Source: Pseudomonadales bacterium (GTDB lineage: Bacteria > Pseudomonadota > Gammaproteobacteria > Pseudomonadales > Azotimanducaceae). Taken from it: a DNA stretch of 64,000 nt. Made by a program: the position numbers and the translations under genes. Below are positions 8,643 to 17,123 of the stretch, in pieces; positions within the stretch are counted from its first letter, which is position 1; every line of letters starts with the position of its first letter. The DNA lies in contig JANQJA010000008.1 of assembly GCA_028281885.1 (NCBI GenBank), forward strand, positions 434,001 through 498,000, given 5' to 3'. The notes beneath the pieces were generated by a model, which did no database searches, was not told the origin of the DNA, and saw nothing but the letters and a program-made list of their open reading frames with translations.

Positions 8643-9271
8643 TTTTTTCCCCAGTCTGGCAACGCCCGACCAAAAGCGTCTAACAACGCCTCAGGGCCGG
8701 GTGACGGCATTTCCTCAACTTCTGCAATCACCGTGACATCGCCATAGAATTCTATGGCGTGCCTGTTACCGGGATTCTTCGGGCCGTTCATGATGATGCC
8801 GCAAAGCTCGATTCCCTGGCGGGAGAGTTCCCTGATGGAGAGCAGCGTGTGATTGATGGTGCCCAGTCCGCTGTCGACGACCAGTACAACCGGCAGCGCC
8901 AGATGCCTGATCAGATCGGTCATCATGCCCTTGTCATTGATGGGTACCAGCAAACCGCCCGCGCCTTCGACAACCAGCGGCCGATCGGTGGGCAGGGTCA
9001 GCTTGCTGAAGTCGATCTGCTTCCCTTCGAGTGCGGCCGCCGCATGAGGTGACAGTGGTTCCCCGAAGACGCAGTATTCCGGGTGAATTCGCGCATCATC
9101 GATACCCCCTTTTTGCCTCAGCCAGTCACTGTCTGATTGCTCCGTGTTGACGCCTGTCTGGATCGGTTTCCAGTAATCGTATCCCAGACCCGCGACAAGC
9201 ATCGCTGAGATTACTGTCTTGCCAACACCCGTACCTGTGCCTGAGACAAAAAACTGGTATGGGAAATTCAT
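8639..9271 (-). CDS. bioD: Dethiobiotin synthetase
   Basis: The enzyme closes the ureido ring of dethiobiotin from 7,8-diaminononanoate, CO2 and ATP in the cytoplasm. The 210-residue protein has a Walker A loop GTGTGVGKT at residues 11-19 (Lys18), the substrate-binding KPIQTGV segment, and the EGAGGLLVPI block around the Mg site, all as in BioD. It is the last gene of bioA-bioF-bioD, overlapping bioF by 4 bp. It runs convergently into the tetR gene (4-bp tail overlap). Confidence 0.95.
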   Translation of the reverse strand: MNFPYQFFVSGTGTGVGKTVISAMLVAGLGYDYWKPIQTGVNTEQSDSDWLRQKGGIDDARIHPEYCVFGEPLSPHAAAALEGKQIDFSKLTLPTDRPLVVEGAGGLLVPINDKGMMTDLIRHLALPVVLVVDSGLGTINHTLLSIRELSRQGIELCGIIMNGPKNPGNRHAIEFYGDVTVIAEVEEMPSPGPEALLDAFGRALPDWGKN

Positions 9272-10416
9272 TTCGAATCCAGACTGTCGAGCAATCCATC
9301 GATCTGTGCACGGCTGTGCGCCGACGATAGTGCGATGCGGATGCGGGAAGAATTGGGTGGCACGGTTGGCGGCCGTATGGCGCTGGCCAGATAGCCGGCG
9401 TCTTCAATCTGTCTGGAAAGCGCCAATGTCTTGCTCTCGTCGCCCACCATGACGGGAATGATCTGGGTTGAGGAAGGACCGGTATCGAAGCCGATGGCGC
9501 GCACCTGACTTCGAAGATACTCCGCATTCTCCATGAGTCGTTGTCGATCCGCGTCCATCGTCGGCACAAGATCGAGTGCCGCATCAATCGCACCCAGTGT
9601 TCCTGGCGGCAGGGCGGTGGTGTAGATGAATCCACCGCAGCAGTTGATGAGGTAATCACGTATCTCCATGGACGATGCCACGTAGGCGCCAAAAGAGCCG
9701 AGCGCTTTGCCGAAGGTGCCGATGGTGACGTCGACGCCCTTGCCGACGGTCAGGCCCATGCCCGCGGGTCCCAGCACGCCGGTCGCGTGGGCTTCGTCGA
9801 CTACCAGGATGGCATCGAAGGTGCTGGCCAGCCCGACCAGTCGATCGATATCGGCCCGGTCGCCATCCATGCTGAAGACTGACTCGGTCACAATCAGTCT
9901 GCGATGGTATGGATCGCTTTCGGTTGCGAGCAGTTCTTCAAGATGATCCAGGTCATTGTGCCGAAACAACCGTTTTTCGCACCTTGCCAGTGAGATCCCC
10001 TGGATCAGGCTGTTGTGATTCAGCTCGTCGGAAAAAATGATCGAATGCCTGTTCGCCAGCGCTGGAATGACGGTCATATTGGTTTGGTAGCCGGCACTGA
10101 AGATCAGAATGCTTTCGGTTTGCTTCAGCTCAGCCAGTTTCCTTTCCGGTTCGTCATAACATGCCAGCGAACCGCAGATCAGTCTCGATGCGGTAGCGCC
10201 GGTACCGAACCGCTGGGTGTAGTCGAGGGATGCAGCGATGAGTCTGGGGTCACGGGCGAGGCCGAGGTAATCGTTGGAGCAGAAGTTCACCATGGTTTGC
10301 CCGTCAACGCTGGCTTCGACGGCGGAGAGAGGAGACACGCTTCGCAGCGAACGTCTTTGCCGGGTCTGTTCCCGGCGTTCCAGTTCCTGGCGAACGAAAT
10401 CGAATTTGTCGCTCAT
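9268..10416 (-). CDS. bioF: 8-amino-7-oxononanoate synthase
   Basis: This PLP enzyme condenses pimeloyl-thioester with alanine. The 382-residue length matches the family. Visible landmarks are CSNDYLGLA, ELNHNSLI, the DEAH aspartate (VVDEAHATG near 207) that contacts the PLP pyridine, and the Schiff-base Lys237 in TIGTFGKALG. It is translationally coupled on both sides: ATGA overlaps with bioA upstream and bioD downstream. No bioC or bioH is seen in the window, so pimeloyl-ACP synthesis genes must be elsewhere. Confidence 0.96.
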   Translation of the reverse strand: MSDKFDFVRQELERREQTRQRRSLRSVSPLSAVEASVDGQTMVNFCSNDYLGLARDPRLIAASLDYTQRFGTGATASRLICGSLACYDEPERKLAELKQTESILIFSAGYQTNMTVIPALANRHSIIFSDELNHNSLIQGISLARCEKRLFRHNDLDHLEELLATESDPYHRRLIVTESVFSMDGDRADIDRLVGLASTFDAILVVDEAHATGVLGPAGMGLTVGKGVDVTIGTFGKALGSFGAYVASSMEIRDYLINCCGGFIYTTALPPGTLGAIDAALDLVPTMDADRQRLMENAEYLRSQVRAIGFDTGPSSTQIIPVMVGDESKTLALSRQIEDAGYLASAIRPPTVPPNSSRIRIALSSAHSRAQIDGLLDSLDSK

Positions 10417-11699
10417 TGGTCCAGCAGTCCCGCCATGGCCGTGGTCAGCTGCGAAAGGTCATCGTCGTCAATTATATAAGGCGGCATGATGTACAGCAGT
10501 TTACCGAAAGGCCGAATCCAGACGCCTTCGCTGACAAAATAGGCCTGGGCCTTCGCGACATCAATTGCGGTGTGGCACTCGATGACACCGATGGCGCCCA
10601 ATACCCTGACGTCTTCCACGGCCGGGTGGTCAGCCAACGGCGACAGGTCTGACTTAAGTTGCGCTTCAATGCGTCTGACGGAAGTTTGCCAGTCTCCCGA
10701 TTCGAGGAGTGAAAGACTGGCCGATGCCACGGCGCAGGCGAGGGGATTGCCCATAAAGGTGGGGCCATGCATGAATACGCCATCGTTGTCACCAGCGGAG
10801 ATCCCGTCACTGACCCGTCGATTTGCCAGCGTTGCGGCCAGGCTCAGGTAGCCACCGGTCAGTGCCTTGCCGATACACATGATATCCGGCGCGACACCTG
10901 CGTGTTCGCAGGCAAACATCTTGCCGGTACGACCGAAGCCGGTCGCGATTTCGTCAAAGATCAGCAGAACATCATGCTGGTCACAGAGTGCTCGCAGCTG
11001 TGTCAGCACCTGGGGTGAATAGATTCGCATGCCGCCCGCGCCCTGCACGACAGGCTCAACGATGATGGCGGCGATTTCGTCACTCTGCTGTTCAAGCACA
11101 TCACGCACGGGCTCTATATCAGCGTTCTGCATCGGCTCATCGAATCGGGTGCGAGGCGCGGGGACGAAGATATGTTGCGGCAACACACCCCCGAACATGC
11201 CGTGCATGCCATTGTCAGGATCGCACACTGACATGGCGCCGAAGGTATCGCCGTGGTATCCGGAACGGATGGTCAGAAGTCGGGTTTTACGGGGTCTGTC
11301 CTGGGCGAACCAGAACTGGATTGCCATCTTGATAGCCACTTCCACGGAAACGGAGCCAGAGTCCGAGTAGAAGATCCTGTCCAGCGATCGCGGTGCGAGC
11401 CTGAATATCTGCTCGGCCAGCGTGATTGCCGGTTCGTGGGTGATGCCGCCAAACATGACGTGAGACACCTTTTCGATCTGGGCGGTCGCCGCTGCATTCA
11501 AAGCAGGGTGGTTGTAACCATGGATGGCGGTCCACCAGGATGACATGCCGTCGATCAGTTCCCGGCCGTCGCTGAGCTTGAGCCTGACGCCCCTGGCGGA
11601 GGCTACCTGGTACACAGGCAGCGGGTTTCGCATTGACGTGTAAGGATGCCAGATCTGCTCTCGATCGACGGCGAGCAGATCCCGTTGAACTGGTTGCAT
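10413..11699 (-). CDS. bioA: Adenosylmethionine-8-amino-7-oxononanoate aminotransferase
   Basis: This class III aminotransferase transfers the amino group of S-adenosylmethionine to KAPA. It has 428 residues and BioA-type landmarks: IWHPYTSM near residue 16, [19 protein letters not shown] near 47, the PLP aspartate in [14 protein letters not shown], and PLP Lys278 in CIGKALTGG. The first ATG at 11699 fits the family N-terminus. It heads the bioA-F-D operon; the 143-bp gap upstream (11700-11842) contains no recognised BirA operator. Confidence 0.96.
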   Translation of the reverse strand: MQPVQRDLLAVDREQIWHPYTSMRNPLPVYQVASARGVRLKLSDGRELIDGMSSWWTAIHGYNHPALNAAATAQIEKVSHVMFGGITHEPAITLAEQIFRLAPRSLDRIFYSDSGSVSVEVAIKMAIQFWFAQDRPRKTRLLTIRSGYHGDTFGAMSVCDPDNGMHGMFGGVLPQHIFVPAPRTRFDEPMQNADIEPVRDVLEQQSDEIAAIIVEPVVQGAGGMRIYSPQVLTQLRALCDQHDVLLIFDEIATGFGRTGKMFACEHAGVAPDIMCIGKALTGGYLSLAATLANRRVSDGISAGDNDGVFMHGPTFMGNPLACAVASASLSLLESGDWQTSVRRIEAQLKSDLSPLADHPAVEDVRVLGAIGVIECHTAIDVAKAQAYFVSEGVWIRPFGKLLYIMPPYIIDDDDLSQLTTAMAGLLDQ

Positions 11700-11842
11700 G
11701 ACGGTCCTGATATTGGGGTGACAGAGCAGGGTCTAGCATACCGCCTGACGCACAATACGCTCTAGTGGCCGGACCCTGGTGGTCGAGATGGTGGTTGAGA
11801 TAGTGGCTGAATCTGCCATCCTTCGCGGAGTAGCTGAGCAGG

Positions 11843-12217
11843 TTACGTCCGGGGCGAACCGGCCAGCAGGTTTTCCATCTTGGCAATCAGTTGTGGCATG
11901 TCCAGCGGTTTGACCTCAAACTCATCACAACCAGCCTGAAGTGCGCTGTCGCGGTCGAACTCTTCGACATGGGCAGTCAACGCGATAATGGGTACACGAT
12001 TACCTGTTTCACGAATGGCCTTCGTGGCTTCCCATCCATTCATGACGGGAAGTCCCATGTCCATCAGCACCAGGTCTATCTCCTGGGTGCTGGCCGCGTC
12101 GACGGCTTCACGGCCATCGTGTGCAATCACGACATCGTAACCCAGAGCTTTCAATCGGAGGGTGATCATGTCGCGATTCATCTGGTGATCTTCGACGACC
12201 AGAATAGTGCTCTTCAT
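11843..12217 (-). CDS. Receiver-only response regulator (paralogue 1)
   Basis: This single CheY-like receiver has 124 residues and no output domain. The acidic pair is in VVEDHQ, the phospho-acceptor is Asp53 in LMDMGLPV, the switch Thr is in ALTAHV and the conserved Lys is in EVKPLD. It is about half identical to the receiver at 16155-16523; shared blocks include VEDHQ-NRDM and ALTAHVEEFDR. It stands alone between bioA and the GGDEF-EAL gene. A TGTAA direct repeat 66-81 bp before its start suggests its own regulated promoter. It likely passes phosphoryl groups between the hybrid kinases of the island. Confidence 0.92.
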   Translation of the reverse strand: MKSTILVVEDHQMNRDMITLRLKALGYDVVIAHDGREAVDAASTQEIDLVLMDMGLPVMNGWEATKAIRETGNRVPIIALTAHVEEFDRDSALQAGCDEFEVKPLDMPQLIAKMENLLAGSPRT

Positions 12218-12282
12218 GACCTACCTTGACAGTACATCTGTGAATAGCGGTAGTGTGGACAGGCTATCATTGAGTTCCAGCC

Positions 12283-12298
12283 GTGTAAAAACGTGTAA
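12283..12298. promoter_or_regulatory. 10-bp-spaced TGTAA direct repeat (site A)
   Basis: CGTGTAAAAA is followed directly by CGTGTAAG, so the pentamer TGTAA recurs exactly one helical turn later. It lies in the 160-bp gap upstream of receiver gene 11843-12217. The reverse complement reads TTACA-N5-TTACA, the same pattern as the sites at 16611, 21473, 27057 and 28267. This is the geometry bound by OmpR/PhoB-family dimers. Confidence 0.55.
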
Positions 12299-12377
12299 GC
12301 AACTGTCGCCCGGAGCTTAGTCTTGCGGGAACTCGATTGAAACAACTTTTAGCCGTGGGTGCCAGGTTTCCCTGCTT

Positions 12378-14792
12378 TCAGCTTTTTGGCACTGCCGAAC
12401 CGGGCGCGACGCTTCGACGAAAAGGCGTCACCTTGCGATCAGAAATTGTACGATCCTGGGAAGCCAGTCGCTTGGCGACCTCGTACCGGTCCAGTGGCGC
12501 GCTAAACAGATACCCCTGTCCGTAGTGTACGCCCAGATCCCTGAGGAACTGGAGTTGTTCATCGGTCTCGATGCCCTCCGCGACCACCTTCAATTTCATT
12601 GTCTTTGCGATGGCAACAATAACCCTGATGATGTCTTGATCGGGTCCCTCACGGCCGATTCCGCTGATGAAGCTCTTGTCTATCTTGAGACCATCAATTG
12701 GCAGGCGTTTCAGGTAGTCGAGAGACGAGTGCCCTGTTCCAAAATCATCAATGGTGATCTGAAATCCCAGGTCATGAAAAGCGACCAGTTCTTCGATGAC
12801 GGCTTCGGGATGCTTCATGACACTGGTTTCCGTAAGCTCCAGTTCGATCGCTTTTGGTGGAATTTCCATGTCACTCAGCAGTTTCAACATCTGCTTGCGC
12901 AATTTATCGGTACTAAGCTGCTTGGCTGAGACATTGATTGCAACGTGCGAGAAGAAACCATTCTTGTTGTGCCATTCACGGATTTGGCGGACCACATCTT
13001 TGGCAACCCAGCCGCCAATCTCTATTATCTTGCCGGTTTCCTCGGCGATAGGAATGAACAGATCCGGGGAAATCGGGTCCTCATGACGAAGGTTCCAGCG
13101 AAGCAGAGCCTCAAATCGGACAATTTCGTCCGGATTCTTCAGTGACACGATGGGCTGATAGTTCATCGACAGTTCATCGCGACTGATCGCGTTCTGTAGC
13201 GCTACCTGAATTCGCTGGGTTGCTTCCGCTTCAAGGAGCATTTCTGGTCGAAAGAAGCGAAACGTGTTTCGGCCATCCGCCTTGGCTGCATAGAGTGCGG
13301 TATCAGCCCACTTCATCAGGTCGCCGCTTGTTGTTTCAGATCCGTCATGGATTGCAATTCCGACACTTGCCCTGATGTCGAGCTGTCGCCCTTCGGAGTC
13401 AATGGGCTGGGCAATCTGTTCGATCAGTAACTTTGCAATATTGGACAGATTCCGCGTCGATCCGAAGTCCTGCAGAATCAACGCAAACTCGTCGCCCCCG
13501 AGCCGGGCAGCAAGATCGGAATTCCTGGTGCATTGAGATATTCGTTTGGCAACGGTTTTAAACACGTCGTCCCCCGCACTGTGTCCGAACTGGTCGTTGA
13601 TGAGCTTGAAATGGTCGAGATCGAGCAACATGACGGCGAGATTCTCATCATGCTGACGACTTCGTGCTGTAGCCTTTTCAAGCCTGGTGTGAAAGTGAGA
13701 ACGGTTGGCGAGTCCTGTGAGGACATCGAAGTTGGCGAGTTTCCGCAGCTTCTGTTCGAGTCGCCGTCTCTCTGTGATGTCCGTAAACACAACGACGGCG
13801 CCGGTAACATTGTTCTGGTTGTCGGTAGTCGCCCGACAGGAGTAGTCGACGGGAAATTCCTCACCGTTGGTGCGTTTCCACGCTGGCTGTCTTGAAGGTG
13901 TTCGGGACAGGACCTCGAGATTGTGCAGAATATGGGAGGATTGGAAGCTCGATGCATTCGGCTTCTCCCCCAGGGATGCGAAGTCGCTGATGTACTTCCC
14001 TTTCAATTGCTCACGCGGCATCTGCAGCAACTGGGCGGCGCTGGGGTTTGCAAATGTGATCTTCCCGTTTAGTCCCAATCCAAGTACGCCGTCGCCTGCG
14101 CAATCAAGCAGAATTTCGAACTGACGATTTGAATGATCAAGCTGAGACTTTCGCTCGTCCGCCAGTCTTTGAACCTGATTCAGGCGTTCCAGTTCGTCTA
14201 CCTGATCTTCTCGTTTGCGCAGCTGCGTGGTCAGGTACTGAAAGAAGACGTTTACCGCAAATAGTACGAGGCCAAGCACTCCGATACTAAATGTGGAGCT
14301 CGCGTCGATATCTCCGGAGTGCATCATGATATTGAGCTCTGAGTAGTACGCGAGTATGACAGCGACTGCGGCTACAAAGACGGATGTTCGTCCCCGAATG
14401 AGCACCCCTGAATAGGCGGCGGGAAAAATCAGGAAGTTCGCAAGACCGCTTTGAACGCCGCCGCTTGTATATAGAAGAACGCTTAGAAATATGACATCTA
14501 CCGTCAAGATGGTCAGCAGGAACATTGTTCGGGAGACGATGGTGGCGTTCAGTACCAGACACAGGAAACTGACCAGGGTGTTTGTGGCAATGTACAGAAC
14601 GATCGCAGACTGGAATATCTGCGGGTACTCTGTTCCCACCAGCTGCTGTCCCGGGACTTCCAGAAACAGCAGAAGCAAAGCGAAAGACAATACTACGCGA
14701 TAGTAGTTGAATACTCTTAGAATCCGTGCCGTCTTATCGGCTCGCATGCCTTGCAGATCCAGGTCTTCGCGGGTCATCTGGTGTTCAAGCAT
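12378..14792 (-). CDS. Membrane-bound PAS-GGDEF-EAL cyclic-di-GMP enzyme
   Basis: The protein (about 804 aa) starts with roughly six hydrophobic helices (residues 32-187), resembling the PilS-type membrane sensor region. A short coiled coil, a PAS domain (about 222-350), a GGDEF domain with intact GGDEF signature, and an EAL domain follow. The EAL domain keeps EALLRW, ELTETSV, DDFGTGHSS and KIDKSFI, so both synthesis and breakdown of c-di-GMP are possible. The frame is open up to 14849, but ATG 14792 gives the usual short overlap (8 bp) with the upstream kinase gene. It is third in the operon receiver-kinase-GGDEF/EAL. Confidence 0.92.
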   Translation of the reverse strand: MLEHQMTREDLDLQGMRADKTARILRVFNYYRVVLSFALLLLFLEVPGQQLVGTEYPQIFQSAIVLYIATNTLVSFLCLVLNATIVSRTMFLLTILTVDVIFLSVLLYTSGGVQSGLANFLIFPAAYSGVLIRGRTSVFVAAVAVILAYYSELNIMMHSGDIDASSTFSIGVLGLVLFAVNVFFQYLTTQLRKREDQVDELERLNQVQRLADERKSQLDHSNRQFEILLDCAGDGVLGLGLNGKITFANPSAAQLLQMPREQLKGKYISDFASLGEKPNASSFQSSHILHNLEVLSRTPSRQPAWKRTNGEEFPVDYSCRATTDNQNNVTGAVVVFTDITERRRLEQKLRKLANFDVLTGLANRSHFHTRLEKATARSRQHDENLAVMLLDLDHFKLINDQFGHSAGDDVFKTVAKRISQCTRNSDLAARLGGDEFALILQDFGSTRNLSNIAKLLIEQIAQPIDSEGRQLDIRASVGIAIHDGSETTSGDLMKWADTALYAAKADGRNTFRFFRPEMLLEAEATQRIQVALQNAISRDELSMNYQPIVSLKNPDEIVRFEALLRWNLRHEDPISPDLFIPIAEETGKIIEIGGWVAKDVVRQIREWHNKNGFFSHVAINVSAKQLSTDKLRKQMLKLLSDMEIPPKAIELELTETSVMKHPEAVIEELVAFHDLGFQITIDDFGTGHSSLDYLKRLPIDGLKIDKSFISGIGREGPDQDIIRVIVAIAKTMKLKVVAEGIETDEQLQFLRDLGVHYGQGYLFSAPLDRYEVAKRLASQDRTISDRKVTPFRRSVAPGSAVPKS

Positions 14793-16158
14793 GGTTTCCA
14801 GACTCTCGCAGCTCCAGTATTTCTCCGGCGTGACGCTCGCCACATACATTGTCTTCTGTTGATTCGGGCAGGTTCTTTTTGAGTGTTTGCCTCAGCTGTT
14901 CCATCGATGCTGGCTTAATCAGATAGGCGTCGGCGGCGTAGCGTTCTGCCAGCGGATAGTTCTGCTCGGCAGAGAACACGACGACGGGGATGTGACGAGT
15001 TTCGGGGTCGAATTTCAGATGCTGCAGGATTGCCCAGCCATTGAAACTGCCGGACTCCGGGTCGAGGAAGACGATGTCCGGATGGTGCCGTTTGACACCC
15101 GATACGCCTTCTCGCACGGAATTGATATGCGTCACGGCACATACTTCATGCAGAGCGCGTTCAAACAGCTCCGCCGCCTCGTCATGCTCGTCAATGAGTA
15201 GTGCCCTGCAGTGGCTTGCTGTGAATCTCTGCGGCTCGGTCACGACGATGTTGGGTTCAAGCTTCGGGATTAGCAGGGTAAAGGTAGAGCCATGGCCCGG
15301 TTCGCTGCGGGCGGTAAGGCTGCCTCCGAGCTCGCCCGCCAGCTTTTGTGCAACAGCAAGACCCATGCCAAGCCCGGGTATGCAGTCTGACTCGACATCA
15401 ATCTGGATCATGGGATCGAAAATAACTTCAAGATCCTGTGCAGATATGCCGCAACCTCGATCAACAACGTCGAACCGGACCTGGTCTTTCAAGAGTGAAA
15501 TGACGAGCTTGACTTCACCGTGTTCTGTGAACTTGAAGGCATTGCTCAGCAGTGCCAGCAGTATTTTCTCCAGGCGCCGTTGTTCTGTCTCCAGGACCAG
15601 CGGACCAGCCTCGTTGGTGGCTTCGAATCTATTGTTGGTCGCTGAGGCCATTGTTTCCGCGACGAACAACAGATCGCCGACGAATTTCTCAAGATCCAGT
15701 GATTCAAGTACCAGCGGGGCAGGTGAAGACGCGGAAAAATCAAGTACAGTGTCCACCAGCTCAAGCAAATCGATCCCTGCGCGGTGTATCTTCTTCAGGT
15801 CATCTGTTACGCCCTGGTCGAGGCTGTCATTCGACTCCAGAATCAGCTCTGAGTACCCGACAATTGAACTCAAAGGCGTTCTCAGCTCGTGGCTGATGTT
15901 CCTGAGTAACCGGTCACGGATTGCCGTGAGGTCAGGTTGCTTCTCGGTTGGCGTTCTTGTCGTGGCATGCTCAAGCAGAATATACGCCGCGAAAAAAGCT
16001 GCCGCGAGACTGGCGCTCCATACAAGAAGCGCAGCGCCCATCGTCAGCCCGCTCGTCTCCAACTGGTGCCAGGCCAGTGTCGAGACGATGGTGACGGTTA
16101 CTATCGTGGCGGTGACTGCAGTCACTATCGCCGCCATGAGTAACCTTCGAGTCTTCAT
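14785..16158 (-). CDS. Hybrid histidine kinase with C-terminal receiver
   Basis: The product has two membrane helices (about 8-30 and 40-62), then HisKA with the phospho-accepting His90 in ISHELRTPLSS. The HATPase domain has the N box (LLALLSNAFKFTEHG), G1 (DRGCGIS) and G2 (GLGMGLA). A C-terminal receiver has an acidic residue in VFLDPES, though its acidic pair is altered (LIDEHDE). There is no periplasmic domain of note, so it probably senses through the membrane or a partner. It overlaps receiver gene 16155-16523 by 4 bp and the GGDEF-EAL gene by 8 bp, so the three are probably co-transcribed. Confidence 0.92.
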   Translation of the reverse strand: MKTRRLLMAAIVTAVTATIVTVTIVSTLAWHQLETSGLTMGAALLVWSASLAAAFFAAYILLEHATTRTPTEKQPDLTAIRDRLLRNISHELRTPLSSIVGYSELILESNDSLDQGVTDDLKKIHRAGIDLLELVDTVLDFSASSPAPLVLESLDLEKFVGDLLFVAETMASATNNRFEATNEAGPLVLETEQRRLEKILLALLSNAFKFTEHGEVKLVISLLKDQVRFDVVDRGCGISAQDLEVIFDPMIQIDVESDCIPGLGMGLAVAQKLAGELGGSLTARSEPGHGSTFTLLIPKLEPNIVVTEPQRFTASHCRALLIDEHDEAAELFERALHEVCAVTHINSVREGVSGVKRHHPDIVFLDPESGSFNGWAILQHLKFDPETRHIPVVVFSAEQNYPLAERYAADAYLIKPASMEQLRQTLKKNLPESTEDNVCGERHAGEILELRESGNHA

Positions 16159-16523
16159 ACGGAAACGGTCAACGCTTCCATTGCGGCAATGAGACGGTTC
16201 ATATTGATGGGCTTGGTAATATAGTCATCGCAGCCTGCCTCCAGGGCATGATTTCGATCGAATTCTTCGACGTGAGCGGTAAGAGCGATGATTGGAATGC
16301 TGCTTGTTTTGTTGCACTTCCGGATGGCGCGGGTGGCGGTCCAGCCATCCATCACCGGCAGATTCAGATCCATGAGGATAAGGTCCGGCCCTTCCTGCCG
16401 GGCAATTTCGACGGCCTGAGCGCCGTCGGCAGCTATCAGGGTGTCATATCCCAGGCAGTCGAGCCGACGCCGTAACATGTCACGGTTAAGTTGGTGATCT
16501 TCAACGATGAGAATTCGTTTCAC
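16155..16523 (-). CDS. Receiver-only response regulator (paralogue 2)
   Basis: This single receiver domain of 122 residues has its phospho-acceptor at Asp52 (LMDLNLPVMDGW), switch Thr in ALTAHV and Lys in ITKPIN. It closely resembles the receiver at 11843-12217. It is the first gene of the minus-strand operon with the hybrid kinase and the GGDEF-EAL protein, and is divergent from the STAS gene. With no output domain it should act by shuttling phosphate or by protein contact, perhaps controlling the c-di-GMP enzyme encoded in the same operon. Confidence 0.92.
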   Translation of the reverse strand: MKRILIVEDHQLNRDMLRRRLDCLGYDTLIAADGAQAVEIARQEGPDLILMDLNLPVMDGWTATRAIRKCNKTSSIPIIALTAHVEEFDRNHALEAGCDDYITKPINMNRLIAAMEALTVSV

Positions 16524-16610
16524 GGTGGTAGCAGCTCCGCTGTTTCATTGGTTCTGTTAGCGGATACTAATGGAGTAGTGTGAGGGGATGTTTATTTCAT
16601 TGGGCAGAAC

Positions 16611-16626
16611 TGTAAGCTTATGTAAG
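16611..16626. promoter_or_regulatory. 10-bp-spaced TGTAAG direct repeat (site B)
   Basis: TGTAAG at 16611-16616 is repeated at 16621-16626, exactly 10 bp apart. It sits in the 216-bp divergent region between the receiver operon (start 16523) and the STAS operon (start 16740), so it could control both. Same pattern as sites A, C, D and E. Confidence 0.55.
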
Positions 16627-16651
16627 GCCGTGAAACGCGTCGCGGCCTAAC

Positions 16652-16678
16652 GATTAGTTACGTTTTGCAACACTAATC
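16652..16678. promoter_or_regulatory. 7-bp inverted repeat GATTAGT/ACTAATC
   Basis: GATTAGT at 16652-16658 and ACTAATC at 16672-16678 are exact reverse complements with a 13-bp spacer. They lie 62 bp before the STAS start in the divergent promoter region. There is no T-tract, so an operator is more likely than a terminator. The cognate regulator is unknown. Confidence 0.35.
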
Positions 16679-16739
16679 AGCCGAATCTCAATGCCCGAGA
16701 GCCTATGATCTGAAACTTCTTCGGTTTTGGGACAGGTCA

Positions 16740-17123
16740 ATGGCTTCAAATATTCTTGCTTCCCACGCTTCGTTCGGGCAGCACACGGAAGTGCTGGTCG
16801 CTGGCGAGTTGGACAGTGCGTCCGCATCACAGTTTGAGTCAGAGCTGCAGGACCTTATCGACGAGGGCAGGATCCGCCTGGTAGTCAGCTTTGAGAATGT
16901 GGCGATCATCACCAGCGCGGGTCTGCGAGTACTGCTGGTTGTCGCCAAACATATCAACCAACTGGGTGGGGCGATCGCGTTTTACGGTTGTAACCTGGCC
17001 GTCATCGAGGTCTTTGAGATGACGGGATTCAACAAGATTCTCAGCATTTGTCCCTCCTATGAAGACGCCGTCGCTGCCGTGGTGGCCGATGAATCTCTAG
17101 CCTCTGCGGGAGCACCTTCGTGA
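16740..17123 (+). CDS. STAS-domain anti-sigma factor antagonist
   Basis: This 127-residue protein is one STAS domain. The loop before helix 1 (ENVAIITSAGLRVLL) holds Ser59 at the position phosphorylated in SpoIIAA/RsbV/HsbA-type antagonists. It is the first gene of a plus-strand operon with a hybrid kinase (4-bp overlap) and a receiver-PP2C-ATPase protein. That combination is the standard set for partner switching: kinase domain phosphorylates the serine, PP2C removes it. The target (sigma or anti-sigma factor, or a diguanylate cyclase as in the HsbA pathway) is not in the window. Confidence 0.9.
   Translation: MASNILASHASFGQHTEVLVAGELDSASASQFESELQDLIDEGRIRLVVSFENVAIITSAGLRVLLVVAKHINQLGGAIAFYGCNLAVIEVFEMTGFNKILSICPSYEDAVAAVVADESLASAGAPS

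Noticed and set aside
11700-11842. BirA operator before bioA
   Set aside because: No TTGTAAACC-N-GGTTTACA-like dyad was found here or before bioB.
15041-16192. Plus-strand ORF of 383 codons
   Set aside because: Antisense to the hybrid kinase; its Ser/Thr-rich translation is typical of a shadow frame.
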